A DNA stretch of 64,000 nucleotides from Myotis daubentonii (lineage: Eukaryota > Chordata > Mammalia > Chiroptera > Vespertilionidae): NCBI RefSeq assembly GCF_963259705.1, contig NC_081842.1, forward strand, positions 91,564,433 through 91,628,432. The letters run 5' to 3'. This document shows positions 47,640 to 59,228 of the stretch, piece after piece; position 1 is the stretch's first letter; every line of letters begins with the position of its first letter. The translations under genes were made by a program, and so were the position numbers. The notes beneath the pieces were generated by a model that was given only the letters and a program-made list of their open reading frames with translations, was not told the origin of the DNA and did no database searches.

Positions 47640-48905
47640 CATTATGCCTTCCCACTGCTTTCAAATAATCAGCTACTGTGTCTTTTGTTATCCACCTTCT
47701 AAAACTCTCTGTAGTGTCTCAAATTGCTGATTACCTGCTTCTTCAAATACTTTGAAGGTTAGTAGGTGTATCACAAAGAACCTATTTCTCCAAATGCTCC
47801 ATCTCACTCTTTGGTGAGTCCCATTTATGTCCACCATCCTCATGCTATAGATGAGGTTATGCTTTCACTCAAATATCTTACCTACCTCCATTCCTACTTA
47901 TCTTAATTTTACCTTATCCTAAACTGTGGTCTTTACTCTTGTTCTAAGTTTTCCATGAAATACAGATTAACAGGAATTTTCCTGTGTATAAAATGTGCGA
48001 AGGAGTGTGTACTGAATTCTACATCTTTGTGGTTAAAATTCAAATGTATAATTATAGTCCATAATCATTTCCTCCCCTCATTCCCTTTTCCTTTGATTGT
48101 CCTAGTTATTTGGAATTGGTTGGAATATATACTTTTTGCATTTCTTTGCTCATTTTTAAAAACAATTATTCATATAATTAGTGTATCCACGTGTTTCTCA
48201 CTTCAGCTTCCTTCTTTCTATTCTCACTGTGAACACTCTATGTTAGGCCCTCATTGCACTATGCTTATAACATAGAAAGAAATCTGCTCTACTTAACAGT
48301 TACTTTATATCCTCTGGGGCTTCTCTCTTTACCTAATGAATTTTCACACATCTTTTCCTATTGTAATTCATTCAGATATATGTTTTATATTCATCTAAGC
48401 ACATAACTGCTCCTATCTCTTTGTTGGAAATGGAGCTTCATTTCTCCCAAATTAAGTATTCACTCCTCAAACTAGCATTTAAAATCATTCTTAATACTCC
48501 TCAGAGATACCTTTATAACCATATCACAACTACTCATTAAGTTTCAGCCAAGCAAGACCATTGTGCATTCCCCAAATATGCTCTATTCTAGACCATCCCA
48601 CTCCTACTAGTTCTATTGTTTCCACCTGGGAAATTCCATTCCTGCCTACTCCTTTGCAAACCTTACTCATCCTTTAAGACCTAGCTCAAAGGAGCTTATG
48701 CCACAAATGATTTCTTTCTCTCCTGTCAAAGTACATTTGATAATCCTCTTCCTTGGACCCACAAAACACTTTCTTTGTACTTCCCTTATGATACTTATCT
48801 TACCTCAGTCAAATAATGGAATCTCCTGTGAATCATTTTGCCCAGAAATGACTCAAGGTTTCTTATGGGCAGGCATTATAATAATCACCTCTGAATTCAA
48901 CAAGT
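47640..48905 (+). mobile_element. L2-like LINE relic
   Basis: Pyrimidine-rich text with ACTCATCCTTTAAGACCTAG then CTCAAAGGAGC, and earlier GGGAAATTCCATTCCTGCC, follows the L2 3' region (best at 48590-48900). The stretch 47640-48590 may belong to the same or another old LINE but is weaker. No reading frame survives. Confidence 0.45.
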
Positions 48906-49271
48906 GCTTAGCATAACAGGTTATACATAGCCTTTTCTCAGAAAAATGTTCGTTTATACAGAAGAACATTCAATGTAAGTTATTATTTAAAAACAATTGA
49001 ATGCCAATGTGTGTTGGGGGGCAATTGTGATGCAGTAAAATTTAAATGGAGTTACATAATTATAAAGCAAATGAGTAAGTATCATATGATGGTAAGATTT
49101 TACCTAGTGAAAAAAATAAGGAAACAAAATTTCAGTAAATTATAACTTGTTAACTAAGTTTTCAACAATGCCATGGATTTCCAATGCACAGTGCAACAAT
49201 AGAAACTCACTCCTCCATATTTTTTTCTGGTTTAACTTAGATAATATAAAGCTACATAAAATTAATATATA

Positions 49272-49274
<3 letters not shown>

Positions 49275-49342
<68 letters not shown>
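49275..49342. repeat. (TA)n microsatellite
   Basis: About 33 TA units, self-complementary. Sequencing or assembly length is likely to be inexact here. Flanking DNA (48906-49494) is unassigned. Confidence 0.96.
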
Positions 49343-49344
<2 letters not shown>

Positions 49345-49494
49345 GCAGAAAAATGTAATGTCCTGAAAAAATGTTGGCACGTTGAACTTTAAAAAAACAC
49401 AAAATGTTATATTTTAAAACTGTAAAACTTGCTCTATGAATTATGTTAGACAATGGTTTTATGTTTCTAATAAATAAACATAAAAAGAAATAGA

Positions 49495-49672
49495 ACATGC
49501 TAGGCAGGCTTCAAAATGACTCCCTGTGCTTCTGCCTTCTGGTACCCATTCCTTTATTTAGTCTCTTTCCAAATTGTCCTAGAGTTGCTCTGTGTGACTA
49601 ATAGCACATAGCAGAAATGATGATATGTCACTTCCTAAATTATAAAAGAAGATGGCTTCCATCTTAGACACT

Positions 49673-49714
<42 letters not shown>

Positions 49715-50030
49715 AGAAGCAAGCTGCTAGCAAGTAGCCTCGGGCAAAGCCTTCATTGCTAGAAATTTAGCTTCTGGTCAAAGCCAGTGAGAAATTGAGG
49801 CCCATATCAAACTGAAACCTGCCATCAACAATGTGAATAAGCTTGGAAGCGCTGCTGGTGCCCTGAGATCACTGTAGCCTCTGCGACCTTGTGAGAGATC
49901 CTGATCCCAAAGCAGCCAGCAATCCTGCACCCAGACTACTACCCACTGGAAACCAAATGAGGAAATCAAGAGGTTGTTTTAAGCTGCTACATTGTGGGAT
50001 ACTTTGCTATGCAGCAATAAGTAACTACAC
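49495..50030 (+). mobile_element. MLT1-like LTR relic (ERVL-MaLR class)
   Basis: Text in the order GGCTTCAAAATGACTCCC, AAAGAAGATGGCTTCCATC, a (TC)n tract at 49678-49714, GCCAGCAATCC, GAGGAAATCAAGAGG and TTTTAAGCTGCTACATTGTG resembles MLT1-type LTRs, whose 3' part often has AAGCCACC or AAGCTGCT text and a GCAGCAATA end. It is a solo copy with no internal gag or pol nearby. The subfamily was not determined. Confidence 0.6.
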
Positions 50031-51625
50031 AATATACAGATACGTAGAAACTTTTCCATTAAGCCCATTTACTAGTATAATGAAATTAATCATGTAATCT
50101 TAAAAAGGAGTTTGTTGACTACATTTTTTATTGACTACATTAATGAAATATCCTGAAAATATTTATTTTATAAGCTTTTAGTTTCCATTTAGTAAAAGTG
50201 ATGACAACCCCTTATTTCTAAAGATTCAAGTTCTTGGGACTTATAGCATCAAAACAACCATGGATTACTTTACTTTTCTTTGAAAATGATATGTTTTAAA
50301 GGATTCTGTTCTATTTTCTCTAGTGGTTCTGAAAATAAGGATTCCAGGTAAGTTTCATTGTCTAGGTGAAGATCAGACATATAGAATTTTCAACAGCTAT
50401 TTGGGCATAGCAAGAAAGAGCCACAGGTCATACAAAAAGATAAAATAGATTCTCCCAGATCCTCTTCCTGTGCTTTCCTGAACCCAGTTTTTAAATTTGC
50501 TACAGGCCAAGACAGACTGTAGGTTTTTCTTCTCCAAGAGTCTATGAATCTTATTATTTACTTCCCAGTGCTTTTTCAGGAATCCTGGGTGGGTTAGATA
50601 GTGCAAAATAAAGTGATTTATTAATAAATTTTATATATAAATCAATATTATATGGTCATCATTATGCCAAGGCTTTATCTTTAAAAATTCCTCATCTTTA
50701 AAAATCACCTTTAGTTTAAGTTAAATATTGACTTCTTTGGATACCTTCAAAATAATCTTGCTAGGAAACAAATGGAAAACAGAACAAATGTACACTATAT
50801 TTCAAAGAAATAAGTCTTGGTACATTTTTTTGTCCTGCGGCAATGCTGATAATTGGCTCCATCAATCTAAATGATATTATGATACTAGAATTTTATTAAC
50901 AAGGTCAATATCAGATGATTTACAATATATGTAATATAAAAATAAATTTTAATAGAATTTACTATATATATTATTTATTTTTAAAATATTGAATATCTAC
51001 ATTCAAAGAAAGCTGGTCTTTTTGTATTCTTTTCATACTTTATATAAATGCATATAAAACATTTAAGTGGTTGTATATATTCTTCTAATTTTCACTTGAA
51101 AGTGAAAATATTTAAATATTGTAAAATGCATCATGGTATCAGCAAATTTGTTTTAAATAATTGAACAAGGATCTCTTGCATGTTGTAAATATAAAAATAT
51201 GATAAAGATATACATATAATTAAATTTCATATATGCTATTTTGTATTATAAGAAATGAAAGTCTCAAGCAACTGAAAAAATATAAATTAATGGTAATAAG
51301 CAAACATTTTAGAAATAAATGTTAGGCCATCTGGGAAGGAAAAAAAAAATCGTTTTGCAGAGATAACAGTATGAAAAAACTGTAAAAGCCAGGAATCAAA
51401 ATATCCATCAACCTCCATCATTTTTAAAAGTTGACTGTAACAAAGATTGACATACAAAGTTTTCATGTTTTGCATTCAAAGTACCAAAAATTAAATCATG
51501 ACTGAAAATTAATTCTTATATTTCCCCATTTTAAAATATCAAGAAACAGATCATTACCATTACATATCGATGGCTAAACTTTCTCTTTAGTAGAGTTTAA
51601 GTCATGAGTTAAATTGACAATTTAA
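50031..51625. other. No recognised element
   Basis: AT-rich unassigned DNA of about 1.6 kb with no significant frames. Confidence 0.4.
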
Positions 51626-51812
51626 CCTTTTTAAAGATTTTTTAAAATTGATTTTGAGAGAGAGAGGAAGGGAGAGAGAAAAACATCACTGTGAGAGTGA
51701 ACATTGACCAGCTGCCTCTGGAAACCCTGGCATGTGCCCTGACCAGGAACGGAACCTACAACCTTTAGGTGCATGGGATGACACCCAACCAACTGAGCCA
51801 CAACTGAATATT
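51626..51812 (-). mobile_element. VES SINE (diverged), minus strand
   Basis: Minus-strand reading gives a tRNA-like head with GTTGTGGCTCAGTTGG and GGTTCCGTTCCTGG, then CAGGGCACATGCCAGG and a CT-rich part ending TCAAAATCAATTTTAAA. The CT-rich tail appears on the plus strand as GAGAGAGAGAGGAAGGGAG. Confidence 0.82.
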
Positions 51813-52256
51813 TTCACCAGCCTTCATACATTTAAAATTAGCTGTGTTCCGCTTCTGATAGTCCTAAGATTGCTAAATTCTACTGAAACGTTGGAAAACA
51901 ACATAATAGCTACTAGTATTTTTGTTTGTGTGTGTGGGGGGGAGGAGGGGTGTTGCATATTTTACTTCAGAAATAAATTACTATATTCTACAAGTGGCTA
52001 CATGGAATTTACATTTGCATTAATTTTTAAGGTTACACAATTATTTCTATGATGATATACATGCTTTTACACTCAAAAAGCTTAATCTTATGCCTTAATT
52101 CTGGAATTTGTGCAGTAAAATTTTTCTACCGAAATCCTGCCAATAAGCAAATCATAACAGTACACCCTATCTAAATAAATTAAAATATATTATTTAAATA
52201 AACCACCCTGCTAAGAGGTGAAGGAAACAGAGAGATAAGTAGATGCATATACCTTA
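51813..52256. other. No recognised element
   Basis: Unassigned AT-rich sequence before the Helitron. Confidence 0.4.
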
Positions 52257-53120
52257 TCTATATAATAAAGAGCCAGGGTTGTAAGGACCGATTATTATGA
52301 CTGAAGGCTGACCAGACCGGAAGTCAGTGCTGGGTTGCTGTGATAACCTAGCATGGACTAGGGCCACTGCAGGCACCCCAACCCAGCACTGACTGCCTAG
52401 GGGGCTGCAGATCAGGCTTGGAGAGAGGCCTGCAGAGAGGCCTGCAGAGAGAGAGGCAGGGTCTGATCTGTAGCCTTTGTGGCAGCTGTTGATCAGAACT
52501 TGCCTCTCTTTCTCTCCCAGCCTGGCCAACAGCCCACCTCCATTTCTCTCCAGGCCTCCACCTGGGCTGCTGTTCAGCCCACCTTTCTGATCAGGCCCCG
52601 TTGATAGGCCCAGAGATGCTGGCTGGCATAGAAACTGATCATTCAGAAAAAATCTGGGTCAATTGTGAGAAGCCAATGGCTGCCTAGGAGGCAGAGCTTT
52701 TGACCCTGACTGGCATAGAAACTGACCAATCAGAACCAAATTGGCCAGCAGAAGAGGGCAGTTGGGACGAGATCAGGCTTGCATGGGAGGGCTTTTGGGA
52801 GCGAGACCAGGCCGGCAGAGGAGGGCAGTTGGGGGCGATCAGGCCAGCAGGGGAGGGCAGTTAGGAGTGATCAGGCAGGCAGGCAGAAGCAGTTAGGGGC
52901 AATCAGGCAGGCAGGCAGGTGAGTGGTTAGGAGCCAGCAGTCCCAGATTGTGAGAGGGATGTCCGACTGCCGGTTTAGGCACAATCCCACAGGGATCCCA
53001 CAGGGATCAGGCCTAAACTGGCAGTTGGACATCCCCTGAGGGGTCCCTGATTGGAGTGGGTGCAGGCTGGGCTGAGAGAACCCCCACTCCGTGCATGAAT
53101 TTCATGCACCGGGCCTCTAG
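52257..53120 (+). mobile_element. Long HeliBat-type Helitron with internal repeats
   Basis: The 5' end TCTATATAATAAAGAGCC starts at 52257 after A. The 3' end has palindrome GCATGAATTTCATGC and CTAG at 53117-53120 followed by T. The 864-bp interior has a 14-bp-type tandem (AGAGGCCTGC near 52424-52450), a duplicated block GGCATAGAAACTGA (52625 and 52714 regions), and a ~33-bp minisatellite (GAGGGC at 52754, 52787, 52821, 52853). The last is the same repeat type as in the Helitrons at 45601 and 29330. No transposase is present. Confidence 0.9.
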
Positions 53121-54370
53121 TAAACTATAATGATAGACAAATCAAGTAGATTGGTAGCTATACTGCAGGTTAGAATATGTGTGCCAAAAATTATATAAAC
53201 AGTGATTTTGGGAAAATAAAGAAAAAAGTTTCAGTAAGCTTATAAGAAAAATTTCAAATAATTTTTGCAATGTTTATTGCAATATCTATTAGCTAGTACA
53301 TTTAGGGAAAAAAACATGATCAACTGTCTAAGACATATGACAGTCTTTAAATATCTACCATAGGAAGACAAAAACAAGGCCAAGTCAAAGTCTGGCCAAG
53401 GTAAGGAGTCTTTAAGGTGTAGTGAAGTTTTTCCATTTTTATGTTTATACTAAAGGCAAATTTAATGCCAAGAAGTAATAGAGTTCTAAGAGATTGGAAT
53501 CAGGAGTTACAAGATTATTTTATTTCACCTTCAGTGTTAGTAATAGAATCATGGCATGTTGGAAGTAGAAGTACTCTTAGCCTTTAATGTGATTTTGAGA
53601 TGACTTAAGTTGTTTTGCTCATTTTGTAATGCTGGCACCGCTGTATAATAAAACACAGCACTCTGATATTTCTGGGCTATACATTCTAGTTATTGTATCA
53701 AACATCCTTTTAGGGTTCACTTTTTTCTGTTGTTTTAGTGGGTTGGTTTAACCACAGTTTTTGCTGTGGTTTCATAAGTTTTATAGGTTATGTTCTTTTT
53801 CTTTGTGGAAGGGAGAAGGCTATCATTACAACTCTAATGTAGTAATATATTGGGATGTTGGGTTGTTTTACTCAACTTTCCCAAACACCTAAATATTCTT
53901 TAGGGATCTTTTCATTTTAAAAGGTGTTTTCCATTATTTTCTTCAAAATCCCTGCAGAGACAACCTCTAAATCCAATATAATGAGGGGCTCTTGTAAAAA
54001 AAAATGTAACTCTAAATTAGTTTTCCTTTATTAATGGTCAACGGGTCACTCCTATAACTTTTTGGGGGTTGAAATAATGAATATTTTGTATTTTAAAAAT
54101 TAAAATTAATATTGCAAAGACCTGAATATAGGTGGTATTTATTCAAAAGTGAAATAAAGTGATTGAAGTCAATGTCATCTAGTCCATTCCTCTTATTTTG
54201 CACATGAAGATCAGAGAGGTTAAATGAATTATCCAAAGCTACATATTTAGGTACTTAAAAATTCTGAAATTAGAACCCAGGGCTTCTAATTCCTCTTGAC
54301 CTGAGACTTAAGTAGGCCCACCATTCAGATAAAATTTATCTTCCACTCAGATCCCATCACTCACAGATAA
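53121..54370. other. Unassigned sequence with one MIR relic
   Basis: No gene. A MIR-like piece lies at 54175-54295; otherwise nothing recognised. Confidence 0.4.
54175..54295 (-). mobile_element. MIR-like SINE relic, minus strand
   Basis: ATCAGAGAGGTTAAATGAAT, TATCCAAAGCTACATATTTA and AGAACCCAGGGCTTCTAATT are minus-strand MIR blocks. Confidence 0.65.
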
Positions 54371-54715
54371 TCCTATATAATAAAAGGCTGATATGCAAAT
54401 TGACCAAAAGGTGAATGACCGGTCACTATGATATGCACTGACCATCAGGGGGCAGATGCTCAATTCAGGAGCTGACCCCTGGTGGTCAGTGCACCTCCCT
54501 GTGGAAGTGCTGCTCAGCCAGAACCAGACTTATGGCTGGCAAGTACAGCGGCGGTGGCAGGAACCTCTCCCACCTTTGGGGCAGTGCTAAGGATGTGGCA
54601 ACCTAAGACATCAGTCGGACATCCCCAAGGGCTTTCAGACTGCAAGAGGGCACAGGCTGGGCTGAAGGACCGCCCCCCCCCCCAAGTGCATGATTTTCAT
54701 GCACTAGGCCTCTAG
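54371..54715 (+). mobile_element. HeliBat-type Helitron, complete
   Basis: The 5' end TCCTATATAATAAAAGGC starts at 54371 after A. The octamer ATGCAAAT is at 54393-54400. The inverted CTCF-like pair is at 54442-54455 and 54472-54485. The C run 54672-54683 and palindrome GCATGATTTTCATGC lead to CTAG at 54712-54715, followed by T. It is 345 bp and non-coding. Confidence 0.95.
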
Positions 54716-54952
54716 TTCTTATATATTGTTCTTAATAATATTGTGACGCCACTACCACCTCTAGGTGTGTGAGTCTGCAGGGAGGGATTAAAAATATCAG
54801 ACAAGAGAAGCCCTCTATAATGGAGAAAATATCAAATGTTGAGAGAGAAAATTTAGGCCAAACTTTTTCTCAAACTCTCCCAGTTGGAAGGGGAAAAATG
54901 TTTCATCAAGCTTGAAAAAAAGATCTGAGAATCTTACCCTAAAGTGTCAATA

Positions 54953-55152
54953 CTCCCTTTTACTCTTCTACCTCCTCCATCCCCCTTTCCCTCTGTTAAT
55001 CACCATACTGTTGTCTGTCTATGAATTGTTGCTATTCTTGTTTTGCTTAATATTTTAACCTTTTTTACCCCCTTCCCCAATCTCTCTCCCCTCTGACAGC
55101 TGTCAGTGTTCTCTATCTATGAGTCTGTTTCTATCTTGTTAGTTTATTTTGT
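54953..55152 (-). mobile_element. L1 3' UTR segment, antisense part of an inverted L1
   Basis: The plus strand reads TACCTCCTCCATCCCCC, CACCATACTGTTGTCTGTC, CTCTGACAGCTGTCAGTG and TATGAGTCTGTTTC, the L1 3' UTR in reverse. It joins a sense L1 piece head to head at about 55152. Confidence 0.85.
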
Positions 55153-55389
55153 AGGCTCAAGTGCCCATCAGTAGATGAGTGGATAAAAAAGCTGTGGTAC
55201 ATTCACACAATGGAATGTTATTCAGCCATAAAAATAAAGGCAATGTTACCTTCTGAGACAACATGGAGGGACCTGGAGAGCATTACACTAAGGGAAATAA
55301 GCCAGTCAGAGAAAAACTAGTGTCATGTGATTTCACTCATATGTGGGATCTCATGAATGAAATAAACTAACAAAGTAGAAACAGATCCT
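55153..55389 (+). mobile_element. L1 ORF2 end plus start of 3' UTR, sense part of an inverted L1
   Basis: AAGTGCCCATCAGTAGATGA, GGTACATTCACACAATGG, ATGTTATTCAGCCATAAAAA and GGAAATAAGCCAGTCAGAGA are the well-conserved last part of L1 ORF2 and its 3' UTR start. The frame is not intact. The last ~30 bp (ACTAACAAAGTAGAAACAGA) also occur, inverted, at the end of the neighbouring antisense segment. Confidence 0.87.
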
Positions 55390-56185
55390 AAGTTTGTTTT
55401 TAAGCAAAGAGTATTCCTTAAAGCTGCATGGAAGGCTGGTCTGCTGGCTGCTTTGATTTCACAGCCATCCAGCTATGCCACATTGTTTGCATCTGTTTTT
55501 CAGTAAAGTCTTAAAAGCATTTCTCTTCCTGTGACTGCAATTTCTTCTGCTAGTCATACATCTATACATACTAGTAGGAGAGCATTCTCTTTGGTATTTA
55601 TTAAATATAGCTGCAATTAAATTAATATTAGACTCCTACTCAGTTAAAATCCCACAAGAAAACAACTTAATAGCAAAGTTATTTGTATCTCATTTTAAGT
55701 TGAGAAATTAAAATTTTTGTTGCTAAACCACTCAGAGGTGGTAACTAAAAAATAAAACAAATAATTCCATTAAGAAAGATAGGGAAAAAAATACACAGAT
55801 TCAGAAGTTAATCCAAACCCTACCACTGTATCAGATTATATATAAAACAAAAACCTGCGTGGGTTATCAGAGCTTAGAATCATCAGATGCTTGGCAAAAC
55901 AACTTGTGCTGTGCCATCTCTGGGCTTCATAATCATAGACAATGCTGCTGGCTCATTGTCCTGCCTGCATAAAATGCTGTTATTCTAATTAGAAAATTTG
56001 TCTTGATTTATTTTCCTATGGTTTGGTCTTTTTGTCTGTTACTGTGGTATAAACTAATGATATGAGAGAGCTAAGAAAACAATTAATAATCAGTACATGT
56101 AGTGAAATCAAAGGTCTACCCTGAGCATGGAATTCAGTGAGGCTAAGGTGTTATGGTTTTAATTCTAGTAGCAATGATTCATGAG
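55390..56185. other. No recognised element
   Basis: AT-rich unassigned sequence. Confidence 0.4.
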
Positions 56186-56372
56186 GCAAACTACAGCCAG
56201 AAACGCAGCTGCCTCTTTTTGTAAATAAAGTTTTATTGGAACACAGCCACATCCATTTGTTTATATTTGTATGTGCCTGCTTTCTGGATACTACAGCAAT
56301 GTTGAGTGGTTTTCACAGAAACTGTAAGGCCAGGAAGCCTAAAAGATCCCTTAAGGAAACATTTGCCAACTG
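56186..56372 (+). mobile_element. hAT-Charlie-type MITE relic
   Basis: GGCAAACTACAGCC, TTTTTGTAAATAAAGTTTTA, TTGGAACACAGCCACATCC and AACATTTGCCAACTGCTTC correspond to an old mammalian hAT MITE with inverted GGCAAACT and TTTGCCAAC ends. I do not give the family name because I am unsure of it. It leads directly into a minisatellite. Confidence 0.7.
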
Positions 56373-56377
56373 CTTCT

Positions 56378-56552
56378 CCAGAATATTGGAATCTGAGACA
56401 GTGGTCTAAATCAGAAGTTCTGCTGTCTCTAATAACCAAAATACAGGAATCTGAGACAGTGATCTCAAATCAGAAGTTCTGCTATCTCCAATAACCAGAA
56501 TATTAGAATCTGAGACAGTGATCTCAAATCAGAAGTTCTGCTATCTCTAATA
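56378..56552 (+). repeat. 58-59 bp minisatellite, three units
   Basis: GGAATCTGAGACAGTG, or a one-base variant, starts at 56388, 56446 and 56505. Each unit also contains AATCAGAAGTTCTGCT and TCTAATAACCA or a close variant. Units are about 90-95 percent alike by eye. Confidence 0.95.
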
Positions 56553-56860
56553 ACCAAGGGCATTGGAAGTAAGTCCTCCAGATATTTATTCCAGGGACTA
56601 TGAATCTATCACTGACATGGAACTTTGTTTCACATGACATTAGACTGACACATTTTCTGAGCTTCAGACCAGAGCATCCAACTGCTCACTTTTCATTTCC
56701 ATTTGGACATACAAAGTCATCAAATTACCTTTCTTTTCCCAGACCTTAGTCTTCTCTAGTCTAGTCAGTTCTCCAAATCTCTCCCAGAAAATGCTTGAAA
56801 AGAAAACATTCAATCATGTATGTTTTAGCACTGCTTAAAGTCTGTAAGGACCATCCCATA
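56553..56860. other. No recognised element
   Basis: Unassigned sequence between the minisatellite and the long L1. Confidence 0.4.
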
Positions 56861-56970
56861 TAATACTAAAGGGATCAATACAACAAGAGGATATAACTCT
56901 GGTAAACATATATGCACCCAAAGCAGGAGCAACCAAAACATTAAAAAATAAAAAATAAAAACTTCGCAAT

Positions 56971-57309
56971 ATGATCACAGTAGGGGGTTTTAATACCCCA
57001 CTGACATCACTGGATAAATCCTCTAGACAAAAACTCAGTAAAGAAACAACAACCCTAAATGACTCACTAGATCAGATGGAATTAATTGACATCTTCAGAA
57101 CATTTCACCCCAAAGCTACAGAATATGCATTCTTCTCAAGTGCTCATGGATCATTTTCAAAGATAGACCACATATTGGGGCACAGGCAAAGTCTCTTCAA
57201 ATTCAAGAAGATTGAAATCATATCAAGTATCTTCTCAGACCACAATGGCATAAAATTAGAAACCAACTACAATAAAAACAATCAAAAAATTCTAACACTT
57301 GGAGGCTGA
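56971..57309 (+). pseudogene. L1 ORF2 endonuclease-domain fragment (broken)
   Basis: A 112-codon open stretch from the C-terminal half of the APE-like endonuclease. Visible motifs: VGGFNTPL, ELIDIFRTFHP, SKIDHILGH and FSDHNGIKLE. In active L1 the first motif is GDFN; here the aspartate, a catalytic residue, is glycine, while the SDH motif is kept. The enzyme nicks target DNA at T-rich sites. Before and after this stretch the frame is broken, and there is no reverse transcriptase downstream in frame. The ATG is internal. Confidence 0.88.
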
Positions 57310-57619
57310 ATAGCATGCTATTAAATAATGATTGGGTTACCAAAAAGATCAAAGAAGAAGTAAAAACATCCGGGAAACAAATGACAATGAAAACACAACA
57401 ATCCAAAATCTATGGGACACAGTGCAAGCAGTTCTGAGAGGGAAGTACATAGCATTATAGGCCTACATAAAAAAAAAAAAGAAAGAAAAAAGAAAAACTA
57501 GTAATAAATTATCTAACTATACAACTTAAGGAATTAGAAAGAGAACAAGAAAAACCCAGAGTGAGCAGAAGGAAGGATATAATAAAGATCAGAGCAGAAA
57601 TAAATGACCTAGAGACCAA

Positions 57620-57663
<44 letters not shown>

Positions 57664-57999
57664 AAAAGATCAATGAAACCAAGACTGGTTCTTGGAAAGG
57701 ATAAACAAGATTATGAACTTCTAGCCAGGCTCACCAAGAAACAAAGAGAGGACCCAAATAAACAAAATCAGAAATGAAAGAGGCAAAATAACAGACCCCA
57801 CAGAAATACAAAGGATTGTAAAAAAAATACTATGAACAACTCTGTTTCAACAAACTAAACAAGCCAGAGGAAATTCCTAGAAAAATACAACTTTGCAAAC
57901 TCAATCAAGAAGAATTTAAAAATCTCAACAGGCTAATAACTAAGGAGGAAATTGAAGCAGTCATCAAAAAACTCCCAGTATCTTTTAAAATAAAATCAA

Positions 58000-58348
58000 A
58001 CCTCTGAGCATGAGATAACCTTCATGAAATGGATCAAATCTTGGACCCAAATTATTGATACAGTGGCTACCTGAAATTCTTCTCTTGCTTCAGAGCCTTC
58101 AAACAACCACCCATTTCCTCAAACTTTGCCTGGCTAAGGACCACTCATCAAAAGTACCAGCTTAGATAATTTCCTGCCAAAATAAATGTCCTTAACATAT
58201 GCTGACCCCTGATCAATTTAGATAGCCGACACATGTGTCTCAGAAGAGCCCTGTATTTAGCCCTTCACAGCAGTATCACCTGACATGGCTTGTTTTGGTT
58301 GCTTTTCTCTTTGACTTATTTAAAAGGTAAGCTTTTTATATTCTCTAA
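58000..58348. other. Foreign segment inside the long L1
   Basis: This stretch does not resemble L1 and replaces the central part of ORF2. It has AATAAA at 58183-58188 and a possible TATA-like TGTATTTAGCCC near 58251, so a fragment of an LTR is possible, but I see no clean ends or target duplication. Boundaries are approximate. Confidence 0.4.
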
Positions 58349-58349
58349 T

Positions 58350-59010
58350 GATACATTCAATAAGGGGTTAATATCCAAATTTATAAATAACTGTTACAAA
58401 CAGTCTAATAAAAAATGGGCAGAGGACCTTAATAGACACTTCTCCAAAGAGGGAATGCAGGTGGCTATTAGATATATGAAAAGATGCTCAATGCTACTAA
58501 TCATCAGATAAATTAAAATTAAAACACCTGTCAGAATGGCTATCATGAATAAATCGACAAACGTGTTGGAGAGGATGTGGAGAAAAAGGAACCCTCGTGC
58601 ACTGTTGATGACATTGTACATCAGTGCAGCCACTATGAAAAACAGTATGGAGGGTCCTCAAAAAATTAAAAATAGAACTACCGTATGAGTCAGAAATTTC
58701 ATTACTGAGTATTGACATGAAGAAATCCAAAACACTGATTTGAAAAGATGTATGCACCCCTCATTGCAGCATTATTTACAATAGCCAAGATATGGAAGCA
58801 ATCTAAGTGTCCACCAGTAAATCAGTGATAAAGAAATATATGTAAAATAAAATATTACTTGGCCATAGAAAAGAGTGAAAACTTAAACTTACCATTTGTG
58901 ACAGCATGGATGAACCAAGGGGTATTATGCTGAGTGAAATAAGTCAGACAGAGAAAAACAAATACCATATGATTTTACTTATATGTGGAATCTAAAGAGC
59001 AAAGAAACAG
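58350..59010 (+). pseudogene. L1 ORF2 C-terminal remnant (frameshifted)
   Basis: Spread over several frames are segments equivalent to the end of ORF2: the AAAAATGGGCAGAGGACC region, the part coding a [12 protein letters not shown] cysteine-rich motif (TTGGAGAGGATGTGGAGAAA), and the final ATTGCAGCATTATTTACAAT region. No frame longer than about 75 codons survives in sense direction. Antisense frames at 58394-58757 are shadows. Confidence 0.8.
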
Positions 59011-59228
59011 ATGGGAGGAGGGTTGAGGGACTGGGTAAAAAAAATTGAAAAGATTAACAAATACAAATTGTTAGTTATAAAACAGTCAAGGGGATATAAA
59101 TTACAGCACAGAGAATGTATTCAATAATATTGTAATAACTATGTACATGCCAGTTAGATACTAGAGTTATAAGAGGGCCATTTTGTAAATTAAATAAATG
59201 TCTAACCACTATGCAGTACACCTGAAAC

